This document shows positions 8,077 through 16,473 of a stretch of DNA of 46,573 bases, piece after piece. Under the pieces are notes generated by a model, which saw nothing but the letters and a program-made list of their open reading frames with translations, was not told where the DNA came from and searched no databases. The translations under genes and the position numbers were made by a program. Within the stretch, counting starts at the first letter, position 1. Every line of letters begins with the position of its first letter. This DNA is from Verrucomicrobiota bacterium. GTDB lineage: Bacteria > Verrucomicrobiota > Verrucomicrobiia > Opitutales > Opitutaceae. Location: the NCBI GenBank assembly GCA_018239845.1, contig JAFEGO010000068.1:1-46573 (forward strand). The letters are read 5' to 3'.

Positions 8077-8919
8077 ATGTCGAGCACCGTCTCCGATCTC
8101 TACCGCCGCGCCTTCGTCACCGGGGCGAGTGGCGGACTCGGGGCGGCGTTCGCCGAGATGCTGCTGGCCGACGGCGTGCCCGTCTGGGGCACGGCGCGCG
8201 AGCGGGCGAAGCTGGCGGCCATCACGGCGCGCCACGGCGGCCGCTTCACGCCTGTGCGGCTCGACCTCGCGGACGGCGCGGCGGCGGAGCGCGCGTTTTT
8301 GGAGATGGAGCAGGCGGCGGGCGGCTTTGACCTGGTGATCAACAACGCCGGCTACGGTGCCTTCGGCGCTTTTGCGGAGACGGATTTCGCGGTGTGGCAG
8401 GCGCAGCTCGACGCGATGCTCACCGCGACGCTGCGGCTCGCGCACGCGGCGCAGCGCGGGCAGCGCGCGCGCGGCCGGGGCTGCCTGGTGAACGTGTCGT
8501 CGCTGGCGGTGGAGTTTCCGCTGCCCTACATGAGTGGATACAACGTCGCGAAGGCGGGGCTCTCGGCCTTCAGCGAAAGCTTGCTCGACGAAAACCGCGG
8601 CACGAATCTGATCGTCATCGATTTCCGTCCGGGCGACTACCGGACCGCCTTCAACCAAGCCATGCATTCCACCGTCCCCGCCTCATCCCCCCAGGGCTCG
8701 CGCCTCGCGCGGGCCTGGCAAGTGCTCGAGGCCAACCTCGCGGCCGCGCCGGCGCCGGAGCGCGCGGCGGCGGACCTGCGCCGGGCCCTGCTGGCGGGTC
8801 GCCGCGGCACGGTGCGCTCGGGCTCCTTTTTCCAGGCGCGGGTGGCGGCGGGCTTTGCCAAGCTCGCGCCGGCCTCGTGGCGGCGGTACGTGGCGGCGAA
8901 ACACTTCGGCCAGCTCTAA
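8077..8919 (+). CDS. Short-chain dehydrogenase/reductase
   Basis: A 280-aa classical SDR. The cofactor loop TGASGGLG is at 15-22, NNAG at 89-92, the serine of NVSS at 141-142, and the catalytic pair Y155 and K159 in YNVAK. The C-terminal extension (about 190-280) is longer than in FabG and resembles SDRs acting on bulky or membrane-bound 3-keto substrates. It sits 19 bp after the ketosynthase and 2 bp before the glycosyltransferase, so the likely job is reduction of the 3-ketoacyl intermediate. The SDR family is certain; the substrate is inferred from context. Confidence 0.88.
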   Translation: MSSTVSDLYRRAFVTGASGGLGAAFAEMLLADGVPVWGTARERAKLAAITARHGGRFTPVRLDLADGAAAERAFLEMEQAAGGFDLVINNAGYGAFGAFAETDFAVWQAQLDAMLTATLRLAHAAQRGQRARGRGCLVNVSSLAVEFPLPYMSGYNVAKAGLSAFSESLLDENRGTNLIVIDFRPGDYRTAFNQAMHSTVPASSPQGSRLARAWQVLEANLAAAPAPERAAADLRRALLAGRRGTVRSGSFFQARVAAGFAKLAPASWRRYVAAKHFGQL

Positions 8920-8921
8920 CC

Positions 8922-10148
8922 GTGTCAAAAATCCGCATACTGGTGCTGACCTCCAGCACGGGCGGCGGGCATGATGCCCGCGCCGTGGCCTTCGCCGAGT
9001 GGTGTTTCCAGCTCTACCGGCACGATGTCGATGTGCGCATCGAGCAGATGCTGGAGAAGTCCTCGCGCGTGAACCGCGCGGGCGTGAATTTCTACAACCG
9101 CATCCAGCGCCAGCGGCCCTGGGTGCACAAGGGCTTCTACGCCCTGGTCGAGGGGCTGAGCTTCCTCAACAGCAAGACGGTGAGCTTCGGCCGCGACTAC
9201 TATGTGCGCGTGCTGGAGGAGTATGAGCCGCACCTGATCCTCAGCGTGCACGACTGCCTGAACCGCGGGTACTTCCAGCTCGCGCGGAAGGTCATCGGCG
9301 AGAAAAACGTGAAGTGCGTCACTTACTGCGGCGAGTTTTCCGGCGGGTGGGGCTACTCGCGCAACTGGATCGAGCCGGCGGTGGACCGCTACTACTCGCG
9401 CACGGCGACGGCGCGTGACTTCGCGGTGAAGCGCGGCATCCCGCCGGAGCGCGCGAGCGTGCGCGGCTCGCTGATGGCGCCGTGGCAGTACCTCGAGGTG
9501 CTGAGCCCGGTGGAGCGGCGCGTCTTCCTCGCCAAGCGGCTCGGGCTCAACCCGGATCTCTTCACGGTCTTCCTCGCCACCGGCACCAACGGCGCGAACA
9601 ACCACGCCGAGCTGCTGCCCGTGCTGGCGAAGCACGGCGACCGCTGCCAGGCGGTGGTCGTCTGCGGCAAAAACCGGGAGACGTATAACGAACTCGTCCA
9701 CTGGCGGGCCAACCACCCGGAGTTCAACTGCCATATCGAGGGCTTTTCGGAGATCGTGCACCTGCTCATGCAGGTGAGCGACGCGATCGTGACCCGCGGC
9801 GGCACCACGACCTGCGCGAAGGCGCTGCATTTCCGCTGCCCGATCATCTTCAATGCCTTCGACGGCATCATGCCGCAGGAGGAACTGACGTGGAAATTTT
9901 TCCGCAACGGCGCGAACTGCCGCAAGGTCGGCAACGCCGCCGAATTCGCCGCGCTGATCGAAGGCTGGCTGGACTCCCGCGACTCCTATGAGCAGGCCCG
10001 CGAGGATTTCGTGCGCCTGCGCTACGACGAGGACCCCACGCTGGTCATCGACGAGATCGTCGGCCTGGCCAACGAGGTGGCCAAAGCCTCGGTGAAGCGG
10101 GAGGCGTTTCCGCCGGCCAACGGGACCGCCGCGGTGAAGCGCAAGTGA
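8922..10148 (+). CDS. MGDG synthase-like glycosyltransferase (GT28 type)
   Basis: A 408-aa GT-B glycosyltransferase of the MurG/monogalactosyldiacylglycerol synthase group. The N-terminal TSSTGGGHDARA (10-21) is the glycine loop of this group. An EYEPHLILSVHD segment follows the MGDG-synthase pattern (P-D/H-hydrophobic-H), and TRGGTTTCAKAL in the C-terminal half fits the nucleotide-sugar loop. The start is a GTG 2 bp after the SDR stop, which indicates tight coupling. The expected reaction is transfer of a hexose to a diacylglycerol-like or hydroxylated lipid at the inner face of the membrane. It makes the operon a candidate glycolipid pathway. The 3' end converges on tsaE with 15 bp between. 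Confidence 0.85.
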   Translation: MSKIRILVLTSSTGGGHDARAVAFAEWCFQLYRHDVDVRIEQMLEKSSRVNRAGVNFYNRIQRQRPWVHKGFYALVEGLSFLNSKTVSFGRDYYVRVLEEYEPHLILSVHDCLNRGYFQLARKVIGEKNVKCVTYCGEFSGGWGYSRNWIEPAVDRYYSRTATARDFAVKRGIPPERASVRGSLMAPWQYLEVLSPVERRVFLAKRLGLNPDLFTVFLATGTNGANNHAELLPVLAKHGDRCQAVVVCGKNRETYNELVHWRANHPEFNCHIEGFSEIVHLLMQVSDAIVTRGGTTTCAKALHFRCPIIFNAFDGIMPQEELTWKFFRNGANCRKVGNAAEFAALIEGWLDSRDSYEQAREDFVRLRYDEDPTLVIDEIVGLANEVAKASVKREAFPPANGTAAVKRK

Positions 10149-10163
10149 GGCGGCTCGCCCCGG

Positions 10164-10604
10164 CTAGCTCCTGAGCCGGAGGGTGTGGCGCTGGTCCGCT
10201 GTCAGGCCGAGGTCGAGGTGCAGCGTGTTGGCCGGCAGCCATTCGGCGATTTTCTCCGGCCACTCCACGGCGAGGCACCAGGGGGAGGTGAGAAATTCAT
10301 CGAGCAGGAGATCGTCGGCTTCGCGCGCGCTGGTGAGACGGTAGGCGTCGAGGTGCAGGAGCAGGCGCTGCGTGCCGCGATGGATCGTGTAGAGGTTGAA
10401 GGTGGGGCTCGTGACGGGCTCGGTGACGCCGAAGCCGCGCGCGAGGCCCTGCACGAAGGTGGTCTTGCCGGCGCCGAGGTTGCCGTGGAGTGCGAGTGCG
10501 GTGTCGGGCGGCAGCACGGCGGCCAGCGCGGCGGCGAGCGCCTGCGTCTCGGCGGCGGAGGCGGTGGTGACGCCCGAGCGAAGCGTGTCGAGGATCGAAG
10601 CCAT
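10164..10604 (-). CDS. tsaE: tRNA threonylcarbamoyladenosine biosynthesis ATPase TsaE
   Basis: A 146-aa P-loop ATPase that works with TsaB and TsaD to make t6A37 in ANN-decoding tRNAs. The Walker A motif GNLGAGKTT is at 41-49, followed by the family pattern [12 protein letters not shown] (near 64-75) and HLDAYRL (near 83-89), which includes the Walker B-like Asp. VEWPEK near the C-terminus is also typical. It is the last gene of a CPBP protease-thiL-tsaE unit, starting 3 bp after the thiL stop. Length is normal. Confidence 0.94.
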   Translation of the reverse strand: MASILDTLRSGVTTASAAETQALAAALAAVLPPDTALALHGNLGAGKTTFVQGLARGFGVTEPVTSPTFNLYTIHRGTQRLLLHLDAYRLTSAREADDLLLDEFLTSPWCLAVEWPEKIAEWLPANTLHLDLGLTADQRHTLRLRS

Positions 10605-10607
10605 GCG

Positions 10608-11540
10608 TCAGCGTTGCAGGTGCTCGTAGCCGCGATACGCGGAGAGGTCGATGGCGTCGGCGGGCACGGCGCCGGCGGCGGCGAAATGGCCGAGGCAGGT
10701 CAGCCGCGTGCGCGGGAAGGCGCGGCGCCAGGTGGCGGCGAATTTCTCCCGGTCGGCTCGGGACGCGAGGGCGAAGACGAGTTCGTAGTCCTCGCCATCG
10801 GTGAGCGCGCCGCGGACGTCAGCCGTGCGGCGGAGAGGGAGGGCGGCGGCGCTGATCGCGGGCAGGCAGCGGGGCGGGGTGAGGGCACGGAGGTCTTTTG
10901 CGAGGCCGTCGCTCAGATCCATCATTGCATGCACGCCGGACTGGCGGGCGAGCCACGCGCCCTCGGCGAGACGCGGTTGGAAGGTGACGTGATGGCGGGT
11001 GGGTAGGCTCGCGCCGAGTTCGCCGGTGACGAAGATCCAGTCGCCGCGCCGCGCGCCGGTGCGGGTGACGATCCGGGCGCCGGCGGCTTCGCCGAGGAGG
11101 GTGAGGCTGGCGGCGACGGTACCGTCGGCCTGCGCGACATCGCCGCCGACAATGGGGACGCGATACTTGCGGGCGGAGGCGGCGAGGCCTCGATAGAACT
11201 GCTCGAGCCAGACGAGGCTCGTGCGCGCATCGAGGGTGAGGGCGAGCACGGCGGCGGCGGGCCGGCCACCCATCGCGGCGAGGTCGCTGAGGTTGCGCTT
11301 GAGGAGCTTGGCCCCGACGTCGCGCGGGGGCACGGCGTCGTTGAAGTGGCGCGGGTAGATGACCGGATCGACCGTGATCAGCCGGCGGAGCGGCGAGGCG
11401 GGGAGCACCGCGCAGTCGTCGCCGATGCCAAACGGCGCGCGCGGCGAGGCCGAGCCCAGCCAGCGACGGATGGCGGCGATGAGCTTTTCCTCGCCGAGGG
11501 CGGCGACGGAGCCGGCGGAGTTTTTCGCGAACGGGTGCAT
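10608..11540 (-). CDS. thiL: Thiamine-monophosphate kinase
   Basis: A 310-aa enzyme of the PurM/ThiL ATP-dependent kinase family that converts thiamine monophosphate to thiamine diphosphate. Family marks are GIGDDCAVL (38-46), [13 protein letters not shown] for the substrate region, [10 protein letters not shown] for metal and ATP binding, and the C-terminal [12 protein letters not shown]. Its ATG shares one base with the stop of the upstream CPBP protease gene, so translation is coupled. No TPP riboswitch was seen upstream. Gene and function are secure. Confidence 0.95.
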   Translation of the reverse strand: MHPFAKNSAGSVAALGEEKLIAAIRRWLGSASPRAPFGIGDDCAVLPASPLRRLITVDPVIYPRHFNDAVPPRDVGAKLLKRNLSDLAAMGGRPAAAVLALTLDARTSLVWLEQFYRGLAASARKYRVPIVGGDVAQADGTVAASLTLLGEAAGARIVTRTGARRGDWIFVTGELGASLPTRHHVTFQPRLAEGAWLARQSGVHAMMDLSDGLAKDLRALTPPRCLPAISAAALPLRRTADVRGALTDGEDYELVFALASRADREKFAATWRRAFPRTRLTCLGHFAAAGAVPADAIDLSAYRGYEHLQR

Positions 11541-12358
11541 CAGGTGCCGACGCCGGTGAAGAGCATCACGACGGAGTGGAGGTTGAAGAGTCCGTGGGCG
11601 ACGATGGAGGTGCCGAGGCGGCCGGTGCGCTCGTAGGCGAGCGCGAAGATCAGGCCGAGCACGCTGAGGGGGAGGAAGCCGGAGAGATTGGCGTGCATGG
11701 CGCCGAAGAGCAGGGCGGGCACGGTCAGCGCGACCCAGCGGGGCACGCGGCCGCGGGCGTAGCGGAACAATCCGCCGCGGAAGAGCGACTCCTCGGCGAT
11801 CGGCACGACGATGGTCGCGGCGACGATCATGAGGCCCTGGAACAGGGTGGAGTTGGAATTGCGCAGCACCGCGATGAGATCCTGCGGCTCGGGGTCGATG
11901 CCGCAGAGCTGCAGGCCGCCCTGCCAGAGAAAGGCGACGGCATAGACCAGCGGGATGGAGATGAGAAACGTCGCGAAGCCGCTCAGGAAAATCCCCGGCC
12001 CGGGTGCCATCGGGGCGGGAGCGGCGGAGCGTCGCGCAAAGACGCGCCAGAAAATGACTAGGCCGAGCAGGGCGCCGAGGTGGGCCGAGACGCCGGTGAG
12101 GTTGAGCCGCTCCTCGGCCTCGAACGGCAGATGGGGCGCCACGAAACCCGCCGCGTAGAGCAGGCAGAAGGCCCCGGCGATGATGAGCCAGAGATAGAGG
12201 AGGAATTCACTCGCCGGCGCATCCCAGGGGGCGAGCCGGACGGGCGCGGCCGACTGCCGGGCGTCGCGGGCGAATTTCAGCCGCCACAGCAGGGCGAGGC
12301 CGCCGAGCACCAGGACAAGCTCGGCGCCGAGGGCGACAGTGAAAACAGGATCGGTCAT
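11540..12358 (-). CDS. CPBP-family intramembrane metalloprotease
   Basis: A 272-aa polytopic membrane protein of the CPBP (CAAX protease and bacteriocin-processing, Abi) family. It has about seven hydrophobic segments. Motif 1 EESLFRG carries E189, E190 and R194, motif 2 FGAMHAN carries H222, and motif 3 HGLFN carries H255 and N259, so all expected metal ligands are present. The ATG at 12356-12358 is preferred over a start 15 codons upstream because MTDPVFTVALG leads straight into the first membrane helix. It is the first gene of the unit with thiL and tsaE. Substrate unknown; members process prenylated or secreted peptides or act in immunity. Confidence 0.88.
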   Translation of the reverse strand: MTDPVFTVALGAELVLVLGGLALLWRLKFARDARQSAAPVRLAPWDAPASEFLLYLWLIIAGAFCLLYAAGFVAPHLPFEAEERLNLTGVSAHLGALLGLVIFWRVFARRSAAPAPMAPGPGIFLSGFATFLISIPLVYAVAFLWQGGLQLCGIDPEPQDLIAVLRNSNSTLFQGLMIVAATIVVPIAEESLFRGGLFRYARGRVPRWVALTVPALLFGAMHANLSGFLPLSVLGLIFALAYERTGRLGTSIVAHGLFNLHSVVMLFTGVGT

Positions 12359-12419
12359 GCGGCCCGAGTGCGCACGAAAACGCGCCAGCGCGCAATCCTG
12401 CACCGAGCAGCGGGAGCAA

Positions 12420-12530
12420 ACGCGAATGAACGCGAATCAGCGCAAGTCGACGCGATGGAACGCAGGGCATAGCAGATTTTTCCGGATTTGGCCCGGAGAA
12501 TTGTCCGATTGTGTTCGATTGTGTTCGATT
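12420..12530. repeat. Ten-base periodic repeats
   Basis: From 12420 to 12469 five consecutive 10-nt units decay from the consensus ACGCGAATGA (the first two differ at one base). At 12506-12530 a different 10-nt unit, CGATTGTGTT, occurs 2.5 times without a mismatch. Both lie in the 202-bp gap between the CPBP protease and pyrC and are not part of any recognisable gene. A short related stretch (CACGGATGAACGCAG) occurs near 2013. Function unknown. Confidence 0.6.
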
Positions 12531-12560
12531 CGCGGTCTCGAACCGACCCTGCGCGCGGCC

Positions 12561-13850
12561 TCAGACGATGCGGCCGTTGGTGAAGACGACCTTGCCGTCC
12601 ACGATCGTGGTCTTCACGCGGCCGGTGAGCTTCTGGCCATGCCAGGGGGAGTTGCTCGACTTGCTGAAGCCGGCCTTGGCGTCGTAGGTCCACGTCTCAT
12701 CGGGATCGAAGAGGCAGACATCCGCGGCGGCTCCGGCGGCGAGCGTGCCGGCGGGGAGGCCGAGGATCTTGGCCGGCTGCCGGGTCAGCAGATCGACGAC
12801 GCGCGGGAGCTTGAAGCGGTTCTTGCGCACGAGGATTTCCAAGGAGACCGCCAGGGAGGTCTCGAGGCCGAGGATGCCGTTGGGCGCGAAGTCGAACTCC
12901 TTGTCCTTCTCGTAGTCGGTGTGCGGGGCGTGGTCGGTGCAAACGCAGTCGAGCGTGCCGTCGCGAAGGCCCTCGATGAGCGCGAGGCGGTCGGCCTCGG
13001 TGCGCAGCGGCGGGTTCATCTTGTAGTTGGTGTCGTAGCCGGAAAGCAGATCGTCGGTGAGGGCGATATGATGGGGCGTGGCCTCGGCGGTGATCTTCAC
13101 GCCGCGCTCCTTGGCCCGGCGGATGATGCCCACCGAGTAGCGCGAGGAGATGTGCTGGCAGTGGATGTGCGCGCCGGTGTATTCGGAAAGAATGACGTTG
13201 CGGGCGACGATGATGTCCTCGGCGGCGTGGGGCCAGCCGCGGAGGCCGAGGCGGGTGGAGACGATGCCCTCGTTCATCACGGCGCCGTGGGTGAGCGCGG
13301 CGTCCTGACAGTGGTCCATCAGGGGCAGGTCAAACATCTTCGCGTACTCGCATGCGCGGCGCATGAGCTCGTTGCTTTGCACGCACTCGCCGTCGTCGGT
13401 GATGGCGACGACCCCGGCGCGCTTGAGCGAGCCGATGGGCGCGAGGGCCTGGCCCTTCATGCCGGCGGTGATGCAGCCGGTGGGGAGGACCTTGACGACG
13501 GCGTCGCGGCGCACGGCGTCCTTGATGAACTGGATCGTGCCCGCGCTGTCGGCGACGGGCGCGGTGTTGGGCATACAGACGACGGTGGTGAAACCGCCCG
13601 CGGCGGCCGCGTGCGAGCCGGTGGCGATGGTCTCCTTGTGCGTCTGGCCGGGCTCGCGGAAATGGACGTGGATATCGACGAGACCGGGGCAGGCGACGAG
13701 GCCCTTGGTGTCGATTTTCTTGGCGCGTTTCTTGTCGGCGGCAGAGAGCGAGGGGACGAGCAGACCGTCGCGGATGAAGAGGTCGCCGGCGGCGTCGCGC
13801 TTGGCGGCGGGATCGATGACGCGGGCGTTTTGAATCCAGAGGGAGGGCAT
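12561..13850 (-). CDS. pyrC: Dihydroorotase (class I)
   Basis: A 429-aa amidohydrolase that cyclises N-carbamoyl-aspartate to dihydroorotate in pyrimidine synthesis. The metal ligands are visible: DIHVHFREPG (H61, H63), the Asp of ITDDGECV, MDHCQD, CQHISS and CTDHAPH. The PGLVDIHVH start and the length place it in the longer class I group. It follows pyrB by 15 bp and is the last gene of the pyrR-pyrB-pyrC operon. Class I enzymes often work as a complex with aspartate carbamoyltransferase, which fits the adjacency. Confidence 0.95.
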   Translation of the reverse strand: MPSLWIQNARVIDPAAKRDAAGDLFIRDGLLVPSLSAADKKRAKKIDTKGLVACPGLVDIHVHFREPGQTHKETIATGSHAAAAGGFTTVVCMPNTAPVADSAGTIQFIKDAVRRDAVVKVLPTGCITAGMKGQALAPIGSLKRAGVVAITDDGECVQSNELMRRACEYAKMFDLPLMDHCQDAALTHGAVMNEGIVSTRLGLRGWPHAAEDIIVARNVILSEYTGAHIHCQHISSRYSVGIIRRAKERGVKITAEATPHHIALTDDLLSGYDTNYKMNPPLRTEADRLALIEGLRDGTLDCVCTDHAPHTDYEKDKEFDFAPNGILGLETSLAVSLEILVRKNRFKLPRVVDLLTRQPAKILGLPAGTLAAGAAADVCLFDPDETWTYDAKAGFSKSSNSPWHGQKLTGRVKTTIVDGKVVFTNGRIV

Positions 13851-13865
13851 GGAGAAGAGGGTCGC

Positions 13866-14810
13866 TTACTCGGTGGGCATCACGTTCTCGGGCTGGCCGC
13901 CGGAGCAGAGGTAGAGGACGGCCATGCGGACAGCGATGCCGTTGGTCACCTGCTGGAGGATCACGCTGCGGTCGCCGTCGGCGAGCTCGCTGTCGATCTC
14001 GACGCCGCGGTTGATCGGACCGGGGTGCATGATGATGGCCTTGGGGTTGAGCCAGCTCGCGCGGGTTTTGTTGAGGCCGAACATGCTGGTGTACTCGCCC
14101 ACGGACGGGAAGTGGCCGCTGGTCTGGCGCTCGTGCTGGATGCGGAGCAGCATGACCACCTCGGCGTCGGCCAGAGCGCTACGCAGGTCGTGCGACACGC
14201 TCACGCCGAGGGAGGTGAACCAGTGCGGCACAAGGGTGGAAGGGCCGACGAGGGTGACGGCCGCGCCCATTTTCACAAGGGCGTGGATGTTGGAACGCGC
14301 GACACGGCTGAAGAGAATGTCACCGAGGATGACGACCTTGCGGCCCTTGAGGGAGCCGAGGCGCTCCTTCATCGTGAAGGTATCGAGGAGACCCTGCGTG
14401 GGGTGCTCGTGCGCGCCGTCGCCGGCGTTGATCACCGGAATGTTGAGGATGCGCGAAAGGTAGAGCGGCGAGCCGGCCGCGGCGTGGCGAATGACGATCA
14501 TGTCGGCCTGCAGGGCCTGGATGTTTTCCGCGGTATCGCGGAGCGTCTCGCCCTTCGTCGTGCTGGAGCTGGAGCCATCGAGCGAAATGACGTCGGCGCT
14601 GAGACGCTTGGCGGCCATGTCGAAGGCCATGCGCGTACGCGTGCTGGGCTCGAGGAAGAGGTTGACGATGGTCTTGCCGCGGAGGACGGGGACCTTCTTC
14701 ACGCTGCGGGTGAGCGTGCGCTTGAACGCGGCGGCAGTCGCGTGGATCTGGTCGATCTCCTCAAGGGAGAGTTGCTCGAGTGTGAGCAGGTGGCGGCGCG
14801 TCCAGGGCAT
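13866..14810 (-). CDS. pyrB: Aspartate carbamoyltransferase catalytic chain
   Basis: A 314-aa transcarbamylase that joins carbamoyl phosphate and aspartate. Motifs present are the carbamoyl-phosphate loop PSTRTR (55-60), the mobile loop SSSTTKGE (81-88) with its lysine, AGDGAHEHPTQGLLD, and MHPGPINRG in the C-terminal aspartate domain. No regulatory pyrI chain follows, so regulation is probably through PyrR or simple transcription control. It lies 23 bp after pyrR and 15 bp before pyrC. Confidence 0.96.
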   Translation of the reverse strand: MPWTRRHLLTLEQLSLEEIDQIHATAAAFKRTLTRSVKKVPVLRGKTIVNLFLEPSTRTRMAFDMAAKRLSADVISLDGSSSSTTKGETLRDTAENIQALQADMIVIRHAAAGSPLYLSRILNIPVINAGDGAHEHPTQGLLDTFTMKERLGSLKGRKVVILGDILFSRVARSNIHALVKMGAAVTLVGPSTLVPHWFTSLGVSVSHDLRSALADAEVVMLLRIQHERQTSGHFPSVGEYTSMFGLNKTRASWLNPKAIIMHPGPINRGVEIDSELADGDRSVILQQVTNGIAVRMAVLYLCSGGQPENVMPTE

Positions 14811-14833
14811 GGGAAAGGTTTCGATTTTCGATT

Positions 14834-15364
14834 TCAGCTTTTCGACTTCACGGGCTCGAGCCGGATGGAGTCCTGCTTGGCGGTCTCCGGGTCGAGGTGG
14901 ACGACGACCTTGTGGCCGGGCTCGGGGATGAGCGTGAGACCGGTGTAGTCGGCGGCGACGGGCAGCACGCGGCCCCCGCGGTCCACGAGGACGGCGAGCT
15001 CGACCGTGGCGGGGCGGCCGTGGTCGAAGAGTTCATCGAGCGCGGCCTTGACGGTGCGGCCGGTAAAAAGGACGTCGTCCACGATGATGACGTGCGCGCC
15101 GTGGACATCGACCGGGATGTGCGTGGGGGCGTACTCCTTGGGGATGGGATGGCGGCCGAGATCGTCGCGGTGGAAGGAGATGTCGAGCGTGCCGGCGGGG
15201 TAGTTGAGGAGCCGCGCGAGGCGACAGGCGAGTTCGAGGCCGCCGTTGGCGATGCCGAGGAGGACGGGTTTCTTCGCGCCGGGATGACGCGCGGCAATGG
15301 CAGCGGCCAGCCGCTCTATCGCAGCGTGAATCTCCGCGGGACCGATGGTCTTGGATGTTGCCAC
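14834..15364 (-). CDS. pyrR: PyrR: pyrimidine operon attenuator / uracil phosphoribosyltransferase
   Basis: A 176-aa type I phosphoribosyltransferase of the PyrR family, which senses UMP, binds pyr mRNA in many bacteria and has uracil phosphoribosyltransferase activity. The PRPP loop VIIVDDVLFTGRTVKAAL is at 92-109, and FHRDDLGRHP (64-73) is characteristic of PyrR. I place the start at the GTG at 15362-15364, just before ATSKTIG; the longer open frame upstream codes for unconserved residues. It heads the pyr operon. I found no clear terminator/antiterminator pair in the 85 bp before it, so RNA attenuation here is unproven. Confidence 0.92.
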   Translation of the reverse strand: MATSKTIGPAEIHAAIERLAAAIAARHPGAKKPVLLGIANGGLELACRLARLLNYPAGTLDISFHRDDLGRHPIPKEYAPTHIPVDVHGAHVIIVDDVLFTGRTVKAALDELFDHGRPATVELAVLVDRGGRVLPVAADYTGLTLIPEPGHKVVVHLDPETAKQDSIRLEPVKSKS

Positions 15365-15449
15365 GAGGCTGTTTTGTGACGGCTGAGGCGAGGGGTGGGA
15401 AGATTTTTCTGGGGCTTGTCGCGGTGAAAGCGGCTGGCATGATGAACCT

Positions 15450-15809
15450 GTGCTCAGGGAATACCAAAATGTGCGGCAGGAACCGGGCCGGCGGCGTCGC
15501 TGGTTTGAAGGCGAAGACCTGGAGCTGATCGTGTGGGAAACGCCCGCCGGTGGCATCGAGGGCTTTCAATTGTGCTATGCCGCCCACGATGGCGCCGGGC
15601 GCGCGCTGACCTGGCGGGCGGGCGAAGGCTTTGCCCACGCCCGGGTGGACGAAGGCGACGCGTCGCCGCTGAAAAATGAGACCCCCGTGCTCGTGGCCGA
15701 CGGGGCGGTGCCGTGGGCGGAGCTCACGCGGAAGTTCCGCCTGGCGGCGGCGAAGATCGAGCGTCCGCTGCGGGAACTGGTTTTATCGCGGCTGGAGGCG
15801 AAGCGCTGA
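15450..15809 (+). CDS. Conserved hypothetical protein
   Basis: A 119-aa soluble protein starting at a GTG (15450-15452). I recognise no named domain. It has conserved-looking features: a basic N-terminus followed by WFEGEDLELIVW, a GFQLCY segment, LTWR, and a Lys-Asn-Glu-Thr-Pro turn before VLVADGAVPW. Similar small proteins are known to me as uncharacterised. The gene is divergent from pyrR and ends 2 bp before the DUF2238 membrane protein, so it is the first gene of an operon that also contains the exosortase. Confidence 0.75.
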   Translation: MLREYQNVRQEPGRRRRWFEGEDLELIVWETPAGGIEGFQLCYAAHDGAGRALTWRAGEGFAHARVDEGDASPLKNETPVLVADGAVPWAELTRKFRLAAAKIERPLRELVLSRLEAKR

Positions 15810-15811
15810 GC

Positions 15812-16438
15812 ATGGACCGCCGTCTTTACTGGTTTATCGGCCTGCTTGCACCGGTTGTCGTGTGGTCGTGGATCGGGCCGCACGACCGGTTCACGTGGTG
15901 GCTGGAATCCGCGCCGGTGGTCGCCGGCGTACCGGTGATCGTCGCATTGCAGCGGCGCTTCGCGCTCTCGACCCTGTTGCTCGGGCTGCTGTGGCTGCAC
16001 TGCGTGGTGCTGCTGGTGGGCGGGCACTACACTTATGCGCTTGTGCCGGCGGGCGAGTGGGCGAAGGCGGCGTTTGGCTGGACGCGCAACAACTACGATA
16101 AGCTCGGGCACTTCACCCAAGGCTTCGTGCCGGCGATCCTTACGCGCGAGATCCTGCTACGCACTTCGCCGCTGGGGAAAGCCGGCCAGCCGGCGAGCAA
16201 GTGGCTGGGCTTTCTGACGGTGTGCGTGTGCCTGGCGTTTTCCGCGTTTTACGAGCTGATCGAGTGGTTCACGGCGGTGACGAGCGGGGAGGCGGCCAAT
16301 GACTTCCTCGGCACGCAGGGCGACCCGTGGGATACGCAGACGGACATGCTCTGGGCGCTGATCGGGGCGGTGCTGGCGGTTACGATTCTGTGGCGCTGGC
16401 ACAACCGATCGCTCGCGAAAACGCTGGCGCGGGGCTGA
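15812..16438 (+). CDS. DUF2238 (YjdF-like) membrane protein
   Basis: A 208-aa inner-membrane protein with about six hydrophobic helices. Family marks of DUF2238 are NNYDKLGHFTQGF (near 89-101), YELIEW in the fifth helix and GDPWDTQTDM (near 172-181), all with charged residues inside or beside membrane segments. The start is the ATG 2 bp after the previous stop, with a longer in-frame extension rejected as overlap. Function is unknown in the family. It lies 35 bp upstream of the exosortase gene in the same orientation. Confidence 0.85.
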   Translation: MDRRLYWFIGLLAPVVVWSWIGPHDRFTWWLESAPVVAGVPVIVALQRRFALSTLLLGLLWLHCVVLLVGGHYTYALVPAGEWAKAAFGWTRNNYDKLGHFTQGFVPAILTREILLRTSPLGKAGQPASKWLGFLTVCVCLAFSAFYELIEWFTAVTSGEAANDFLGTQGDPWDTQTDMLWALIGAVLAVTILWRWHNRSLAKTLARG

Positions 16439-16473
16439 TTCTTTTCGTCAGGCTGGCGGGGATCATTTTCTTC

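Noticed and set aside
5670..8087. An 805-codon antisense open frame opposite the ACP-dehydratase and ketosynthase genes
   Set aside because: Composition is that of reversed coding DNA in a high-GC genome (Arg/His/Gly/Ala-rich, no domain). The plus-strand genes have complete catalytic motifs.
12339..14948. An 869-codon plus-strand open frame opposite pyrC and pyrB
   Set aside because: It is the reverse reading of two certain enzymes and has no recognisable protein features.
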